56,051 nt of DNA. Origin: CAYYNQ01 sp964473105. Lineage in GTDB: Bacteria; Sumerlaeota; Sumerlaeia; MVZB01. Location: the NCBI GenBank assembly GCA_964473105.1, contig CAYYNQ010000055.1, forward strand, positions 1 through 56,051. The letters run 5' to 3'. Under the pieces are notes generated by a model. It did not search any database. It was not told the origin of the DNA and saw nothing but the letters and a program-made list of their open reading frames with translations. This document shows, piece by piece, positions 51,226 to 56,051 of this stretch (positions are counted from its first letter, which is position 1; every line of letters begins with the position of its first letter). Both the position numbers and the translations under genes were made by a program.

Positions 51226-52599
51226 ATGAACCTGATTCTTCTCGTCCTCGATTCACTGCGACAGGACCATGTCGGTTTTTATTCTGATAAATATCAGCCA
51301 TCGCTGACCCCGAGCCTCGATGCCTTTTGCAATGATGCTGTTGTCTTCCGGAACATGTATCCGGAAGTCCTGCCCACCGTACCCATTCGCAACCAGCTCC
51401 TGACGGGAAAATACAGCCTGGCAGACAGTACCTGGCAGCCGCTCAACGGTTCTGACCTGACGGTTCCCCAGGTCCTGGGATCCCATGGCTATATCTCTGC
51501 CCTGATTGCTGATACTTATCATCTATTCAAGCCCGACTATAACCAGTATCGGGATTTTCACGAGTGGCGCTTCATCCGTGGTCAGGAATACGATCCCTAC
51601 CGGTCTGCCCCCCTGGTCCGGCGCAGGGTTGAGGATCACGTCACCGAACGCATGAACGAGCAGTTTCGGGACATTCTCAGGATTTACCTGCAGAATACGG
51701 ACAAGCAGCTGTCGATGGAGGATTCTTTCGCAGGACAGGTATTCGATTATGCCTGTCAATGGATTGATGAAAACCATGAGCATCCACGGAAGTTTCTGTG
51801 GGTCGACTGTTTTGATCCGCACGAACCGTGGGATCCCCCGGTGGAATTCGACAAATACACGGACCCGGATTATCGTGGCCCGGATCTGCTCCTGCCCCAG
51901 GGCGGGCCTGCCGGTGACTGGGCAACTCAGGAACAAATAGCTTATCTCCGGGGAAAATATGCGGGGGAGGTCGCCTATGTCGACCATTATGTCGGCCGCT
52001 TCCTGGAGAAGCTGAAGCAATGCGGCTATTATGATGATTCACTGATCATTATCCTCAGCGATCACGGGCATCCCCTGGCAGATCATGGCAAGTTCCTGAA
52101 GGGCCCGGACCGGATGTATAATGAACTGCTGAAGGTTCCCTTCATGATGCGTTTCCCGGGGGGAGAATACGGTGGCCGTGACATCGAGGCCCTGGCCCAG
52201 TTCCCCGATATTCTGCCGACGATTTATGATGCCCTCGGCATGTCGATCAACAACGCAATCCTGCCCGGTTTCAGCCTGATGCCGGTGATCAGGGGTGAAA
52301 AGGAGGCGGTCCGGGAATACACCATTTCGGGCTTTAATTCCTACGGGATCATTGCCGAGGCGGAGGACCGCAGTATTCGTGACCTGAAGTGGAATTACAT
52401 CCTGCGACCGGAGGGTCAGGAGGATGAGTTGTATGACCAGGTTGATGATCCCCGGGAAAGGGTCAACCTGATCCGGGAGTATCCTGCGGAGGCGAAACGC
52501 CTTTCATCGTGTCTCGGCCTTTACCGGACGATTCAGAAGTCCTTCCTGGTAAGCGGGGTCCAGGGACGGTTCGAACTTGGCGGGACCGCTGCCCGATAG
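51226..52599 (+). CDS. Sulfatase-like hydrolase with Thr in the formylglycine position
   Basis: The 457-residue protein has the alkaline-phosphatase-superfamily sulfatase fold: LLVLDSLRQDHVG at the N terminus supplies metal ligands and ILSDHGHPLADHGK the distal ones. In place of the C/S-x-P-x-R sulfatase signature the sequence is TVPIR (Thr51-Arg55) within LPTVPIRNQLLTGKY. Because formylglycine needs Cys or Ser, a classical sulfatase mechanism is unlikely; Thr is the nucleophile in some phosphoethanolamine transferases and phosphohydrolases of this superfamily. There is no signal peptide, so it probably acts in the cytoplasm. Its end is 26 nt from the Nramp-like gene, which is convergent. Confidence 0.85.
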   Translation: MNLILLVLDSLRQDHVGFYSDKYQPSLTPSLDAFCNDAVVFRNMYPEVLPTVPIRNQLLTGKYSLADSTWQPLNGSDLTVPQVLGSHGYISALIADTYHLFKPDYNQYRDFHEWRFIRGQEYDPYRSAPLVRRRVEDHVTERMNEQFRDILRIYLQNTDKQLSMEDSFAGQVFDYACQWIDENHEHPRKFLWVDCFDPHEPWDPPVEFDKYTDPDYRGPDLLLPQGGPAGDWATQEQIAYLRGKYAGEVAYVDHYVGRFLEKLKQCGYYDDSLIIILSDHGHPLADHGKFLKGPDRMYNELLKVPFMMRFPGGEYGGRDIEALAQFPDILPTIYDALGMSINNAILPGFSLMPVIRGEKEAVREYTISGFNSYGIIAEAEDRSIRDLKWNYILRPEGQEDELYDQVDDPRERVNLIREYPAEAKRLSSCLGLYRTIQKSFLVSGVQGRFELGGTAAR

Positions 52600-52625
52600 C
52601 CCGGTTCCGGATCATACCCGGCGGT

Positions 52626-54122
52626 TCAATATTTTTTGTGACCCGGGGTATCTGCCATGCCCGGTTTGCCCCAGGCACCCATGGCTGCAGGAACCAGGCT
52701 GATCCCGAAAATAGATGCGATGACGATCGCATTATGGACTCCCATTTTCCTGAATGCAATGACCGCGGCAATGATAAAGGCCAGCCCCACGGTAATGTTC
52801 AGGCCAGCCATCAGTCTGGACATATGCAGACCCTTGGGGAGAAACTTCCAGTCCATGAATGGATTGGCCAGTGCCAGGATACCGCTCAATACTGTGCCCA
52901 GGCAGATCGCACTGGGCGTGATCATTTCCATTAACTGGAGATCCTTGTCGATCCAGTTTTTCCAGCCAAGTACAAGGAGCGCGCCGCCCAGACACCAACT
53001 AATGACAACTAGGCGAATCTTTTTTGCGTTTAGCCTGCCATGCAGCCTTGGCGAAGCATCCAGGATTTCAAATACAAACCGGCTGGATAGCTCGGGTGCA
53101 CCGTAAAGTGAACCGAAAAATGCCATGAACACGCCGGCCCAGTAAAGCGGGACCAGGTGACCGGATATGGATGACAGGAAAACAGCCTGTCGACTGAGCA
53201 GTTGATTCTTATCGGGGACCAATTGTGCGGGGGCGAGCAATTCCGCACCCAGAATACAGAATGCCGCAGAAACAAGCACGACCATCCCGAAACTGACCAG
53301 GGTGTCCACACGGGCGGCACGCAGCCATAACCGGGCGGGATGTTCCCTGTCACCGGCAACTGCATCCAACTCGGCCCAAGTGGCAGGTCCCAGGTGCCCC
53401 CGACCCCATTGTTTGTCACGAAGCAGGGAAATATAACCGAGGTAGGTGGACCCGCCCCCGCCGATGAATGAGATATAGACGATCAGCTCAATCCAGACCG
53501 GCCGGTCTGCCAGTCTTGGGTATTTGTCAGGCAGCCACTCGGGGTAGGAGAGCGGTCCCGGGATGAACATTCCCCTAGCGACGGCCGACCAGTCGGGGGC
53601 GCAGTGGAGTACGGCAAACAGGATGGCGAGGATCAGCGTCCCGAGGATGGCGACCTGGCCCTTTTCAAGGAACCGGTAGCCTCTGCTGAGCAGCAGGAAC
53701 ATGGCAACGGCTGTCATCAGGATGGCCCACGGAAGGGCATTGCCTGGAGCCCCGAAGATGGTCATGCAAATCGTGCCAAGGACACCGGCCAGGAAACCGT
53801 ACGACAATGGGAAAAATACCATGGCAATAATGAGGATAAACAGGTGCAGCCAGCCCCGGGGGCCCGGGATGCAGTTCCAGCGCTCCAAGGGATGGGCTCC
53901 GCTGAGGATCATATGGCGCATCCCGGAGTAGGTGAGGTTCCACTTGAGGACAGCGACGAGGAGGATGATCCAAAGTAGTGAAAGACCAAAGACGGCTCCC
54001 CCGCGTGAGGGGAAAATGGTTTCACCGCTTCCGATCGTGACGGATGCAACGATCGCCCCGGGGCCGAAGAATCGCAGCCATTTTATCGGGTTGGATGATT
54101 TGATCGAGTCGGGCGGTTGCAT
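52626..54122 (-). CDS. Nramp-related multi-pass transporter (copy B)
   Basis: This 498-residue protein is the close relative of the transporter at 14038-15534, equal in length and with most blocks shared: FGPGAIVASVTIGSGE, HPLERWNCIPGPRGWLH, HPARLWLRAARVDTL and CLGGALLVLGW. As in copy A, the metal-binding DPGN and MPH motifs of Nramp are not present (GSGE and IGGGGSTYL). The N-terminal 100 residues are nearly identical between copies, whereas the last 60 residues diverge. The convergent neighbour is the sulfatase-like gene, and the aldolase and dehydrogenase genes are close, so an organic substrate is plausible. Confidence 0.8.
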   Translation of the reverse strand: MQPPDSIKSSNPIKWLRFFGPGAIVASVTIGSGETIFPSRGGAVFGLSLLWIILLVAVLKWNLTYSGMRHMILSGAHPLERWNCIPGPRGWLHLFILIIAMVFFPLSYGFLAGVLGTICMTIFGAPGNALPWAILMTAVAMFLLLSRGYRFLEKGQVAILGTLILAILFAVLHCAPDWSAVARGMFIPGPLSYPEWLPDKYPRLADRPVWIELIVYISFIGGGGSTYLGYISLLRDKQWGRGHLGPATWAELDAVAGDREHPARLWLRAARVDTLVSFGMVVLVSAAFCILGAELLAPAQLVPDKNQLLSRQAVFLSSISGHLVPLYWAGVFMAFFGSLYGAPELSSRFVFEILDASPRLHGRLNAKKIRLVVISWCLGGALLVLGWKNWIDKDLQLMEMITPSAICLGTVLSGILALANPFMDWKFLPKGLHMSRLMAGLNITVGLAFIIAAVIAFRKMGVHNAIVIASIFGISLVPAAMGAWGKPGMADTPGHKKY

Positions 54123-54255
54123 GCTGAAAATGGATGAATCCTGTCCTGAATCGGGTCAGCCCGGTCTGGACCGGGTATGCGCCCGTGAAACTTGACGACC
54201 ATCCAGGCAGATAGCAGGAGTGGCGCAGGGTGAAGGCGGCGTAATTAAGGATAGC

Positions 54256-54280
54256 GGGGGGTGACTCTGCCACGCCCCCC
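54256..54280 (-). terminator. GC-rich hairpin after the Yip1-like gene
   Basis: On the minus strand GGGGGGCGTG pairs with CACCCCCC across a short loop, with a two-base bulge, 38 nt after the Yip1-like stop. AT-rich sequence (CTTAATTA) follows a few bases later. It is a plausible terminator separating Yip1 from the transporter. Confidence 0.5.
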
Positions 54281-54317
54281 TTTGTCAGCCCGGGGTTTGA
54301 CGAACCGAAAAATCCGG

Positions 54318-54839
54318 CTATCCCTGACCTCCCAGGAAGCGAAACAATAGAGCCAGGATGAAGGCTTGAATCATCCAGCCAACGATACAGACCCCAATGG
54401 CACGCCATGTGCTGCGATAATCGAGAGCCTGCCTTACCGCGATAATCATCGCCACGAGCATCCAGACCGAAGCGATGAGGAAAACAATCCCTGCCAGTGC
54501 GGGGATAACAAAGCCGACAACCCGAATCAGACCCGGGGAACTTGAAAACCCGATCGTTCGCAACAGTTCACCGTGATCCGCGCGGGTCTGTGGCTCGGGG
54601 AGAATTTTCGTGCCGATGAAGTAGGTCAGGTAGGCCCAGACATACCATGAGATGAGCGCCATGATGGTCGCTGTCAAAATGCCGCCAATTCCTGTGGAAC
54701 TGCCCAATCCAGCTGCAAGGCTGGATAGAACGACAACCCCCGTGGCCTGGCCGAGTGCGCCTTTGTCGGCCTCAACTTCTTCGTACAGGCTGATATCCAG
54801 CCTGGCAGCACGTATCATACGATTCTTAAGACCAGCCAT
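54318..54839 (-). CDS. Yip1-domain-like small membrane protein
   Basis: The 173-residue protein has about four to five hydrophobic segments (GVVVLSSLAAGLGSSTGIGGIL, TATIMALISWYVWAYLTYFIG, VVGFVIPALAGIVFLIAS) in the Yip1 (PF04893) pattern, including the ISWYVWAYLTYFIG segment. The role of bacterial Yip1 proteins is unclear. The start is supported by GGAGG 5 nt upstream of ATG 54839. It stands alone between hairpins. Confidence 0.75.
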   Translation of the reverse strand: MAGLKNRMIRAARLDISLYEEVEADKGALGQATGVVVLSSLAAGLGSSTGIGGILTATIMALISWYVWAYLTYFIGTKILPEPQTRADHGELLRTIGFSSSPGLIRVVGFVIPALAGIVFLIASVWMLVAMIIAVRQALDYRSTWRAIGVCIVGWMIQAFILALLFRFLGGQG

Positions 54840-55041
54840 TGGATCCTCCGGTGATTATTCAATGGGTTCACGGGATCCAGACGGTTTGGGATCCGGATTG
54901 ATATACGATCGACACTTTACACCCATGAACCCCTGATTCAGTCGATTCAGAGGTCATGATTACCCCGTGCCGAGCCTCATGCAAGAAATATGTTCCCCCC
55001 AGGTCATTTTCAGGAGTTTTTTTTAACGTGGAACCCGTAAA

Positions 55042-55058
55042 AAGGAATTACCTTCCTT
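55042..55058 (-). terminator. Hairpin with T-tract after the S74-domain gene
   Basis: On the minus strand AAGGAA and TTCCTT form a 6-bp stem with a 5-nt loop, followed by a run of T (TTCCTTTTTA), about 45 nt after the stop at 55104. It is a weak intrinsic-type terminator. Confidence 0.5.
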
Positions 55059-55103
55059 GCGAGCAGCTAATGCCACGCACAATGATTCCGTCCCAGGCGT
55101 GTC

Positions 55104-56051
55104 TCAGGGTTTTGTGATCTGTTGCTCGAGTACCGTCAGACGTTTCATCAGGGCATCGATTTGTGTCTGTTGGCTGGTGATGATCTTATCACGTCTCTTC
55201 AGCTCGTTGTTGAGTTCCTGGGTGGCCCGTACCATCGGCACGATGAGTTTGGGGTAATCCATCCCGTGAAAGCCGTCCACATCGACGCTGACAATGTTGT
55301 TCTCCACTGCGAACTTCTCGTTGACGGCCCGGACTTCCTGGGCGATGAACCCGATCTGGCGCCTGCCTTCATTTTCTGACCTCGCCTGGCGTACGTCGCC
55401 ATCGGGGTAGAACTTGTCCTTCAGGTCCTGGGAATACTCCTCGGGGTGCTTCTTGAAATAGCTGACCGGGCGCAGGCTCATCACATAGTCGAGGCCGTAG
55501 CCTATATCCTCGATCTCATTTTTGACCCGTTCGTCGGAGCTTTGGATCGTGGCATCGGCGTATAGTACAGCATTGCCATCTTCCCCGGCATAGACACGTG
55601 TGATGTTTGAATTCCCGATCACAGCACGGTTGTTGCCCTGACCCGTGGCACCATAGCCGATCACGATCTGGTTTTCTGCATTGGAGTTACTGGCATTGGC
55701 TTGTACGCCGATGATCGTATTATAAATACCGGTTGTGATGTTATCTCCTGCATCTCTGCCGAGGGCCGTGTTGTAGGCACCCTCGGTGCTGGCTCGAAGC
55801 GCGTCTTCTCCGACCGCCGTGTTGTATCCGCCCGTGGTATTGCTGTAGAGTGCGTCTTCTCCGACCGCCGTATTGTTGTTACCGTGGGTGTTCTGTTGGA
55901 GCGCCTGGTTCCCGATAGCCGTGTTGTAGTCTCCCTCGGTGTTTTCCAAGAGTGCACGGTTTCCGCTGGCCGTGTTGGAATTGCCCGTGGTGTTTCCTCC
56001 GAGTGCAAGGGCACCGCTGGCCGTGTTACGGTAACCCGTGGTATTGTATAC
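55104..56051 (-). CDS. Repeat-rich surface/fibre protein with C-terminal S74 intramolecular chaperone domain (5' end outside window)
   Basis: The reading frame is open through the window edge, so at least 315 residues are present and the start is beyond 56051. The N-terminal portion is made of about 22-residue units of the type NTTGxxNTAxGxxAL, found in YadA-head-like stalks. The C terminus has SSDERVKNEIEDI, with the Ser and Lys of the S74 self-cleaving chaperone, IGFIAQEV, and a final coiled coil (ELNNELKRRDKIITSQQTQIDALMKRL). Such domains trimerise fibres and then cut themselves off. It may be a phage tail or a surface adhesin; no phage genes are near. Confidence 0.85.
   Translation of the reverse strand, partial: VYNTTGYRNTASGALALGGNTTGNSNTASGNRALLENTEGDYNTAIGNQALQQNTHGNNNTAVGEDALYSNTTGGYNTAVGEDALRASTEGAYNTALGRDAGDNITTGIYNTIIGVQANASNSNAENQIVIGYGATGQGNNRAVIGNSNITRVYAGEDGNAVLYADATIQSSDERVKNEIEDIGYGLDYVMSLRPVSYFKKHPEEYSQDLKDKFYPDGDVRQARSENEGRRQIGFIAQEVRAVNEKFAVENNIVSVDVDGFHGMDYPKLIVPMVRATQELNNELKRRDKIITSQQTQIDALMKRLTVLEQQITKP
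55660..56051 (-). repeat. Tandem fibre repeats in the S74-domain gene
   Basis: Units of about 66 nt coding for N-T-x-G-x-x-N-T-A-x-G are repeated to the window edge, with AACACGGC-type blocks recurring. The frame is kept throughout. Copy number cannot be counted because the gene is cut by the window end. Confidence 0.75.

Overview
The window is a bacterial chromosome segment of moderate GC with short intergenic gaps. The host is probably diderm and LPS-bearing: there are lipoboxes, Lgt, a WaaP-like kinase domain, an O-antigen-ligase-like protein, secreted and multihaem proteins and many multi-pass glycosyltransferase-like proteins. A Hanks-type kinase, a C25 peptidase, a creatininase-family gene, sulfatase-like and DUF2723 proteins, and a phosphatase-like/cytochrome c554 fusion fit the PVC/FCB world or a neighbouring candidate phylum. 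The exact lineage is inference. No insertion sequence, prophage core or CRISPR array was seen.

Layout. 1-6.8 kb: the 3' end of tuf, then an SGNH hydrolase, a YugP-type metalloprotease, a PfpI-family protein, a GT-C-like membrane protein, a tetrahaem cytochrome fusion and Mn-type SOD. 7.1-9.5 kb: metG and surE. 9.9-14 kb: a sulfate-activation operon, cysD-cysN-cysC-cysH, whose CysN carries a degenerate APS-kinase-like C-terminal domain although an intact cysC follows. 14-16.7 kb: an Nramp-like transporter divergent from a frame-broken creatininase gene. 16.9-19.2 kb: a large fusion of a TIM-barrel glycosidase-like domain and a WaaP-like kinase. Then tRNA-Arg(ACG), an acidic-repeat secreted protein, a BtuF-like binding protein and a lipoprotein without a normal start.

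23-27 kb (minus): ptsH, ptsI and a DUF2723 protein form an operon with no Enzyme II. 27.6-31.2 kb (plus): an envelope cluster of M28 cyclase-like enzyme, lipoprotein, single-pass membrane protein and lgt. 31.3-34.7 kb (minus): a GT-C protein and a CDP-glycerol-phosphotransferase-like enzyme. 34.8-40.1 kb (plus): rimO, an SH3/M15 carboxypeptidase, a sugar nucleotidyltransferase-like protein and another GT-C protein. 40-42 kb: a Ser/Thr kinase. 42.4-47.5 kb (plus): C25 peptidase, anchored TPR protein, O-antigen-ligase-like protein and a small membrane protein. Then ruvA.

48.4-54.1 kb: an SDR, a 2-hydroxyacid dehydrogenase, an HpcH/HpaI aldolase, a sulfatase-like protein with Thr at the formylglycine position, and a second Nramp-like transporter closely related to the one at 14 kb. 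These look like a carboxylate or sugar-acid utilisation neighbourhood. The window ends with a Yip1-like protein and the 3' part of a repeat-rich surface or fibre protein with an S74 chaperone domain.

The most unusual items are the glycosidase-like/WaaP fusion lacking the usual catalytic acids, the CysN pseudo-kinase domain, the C25/TPR/ligase module, and the two Nramp-like paralogs placed beside hydrolase genes.
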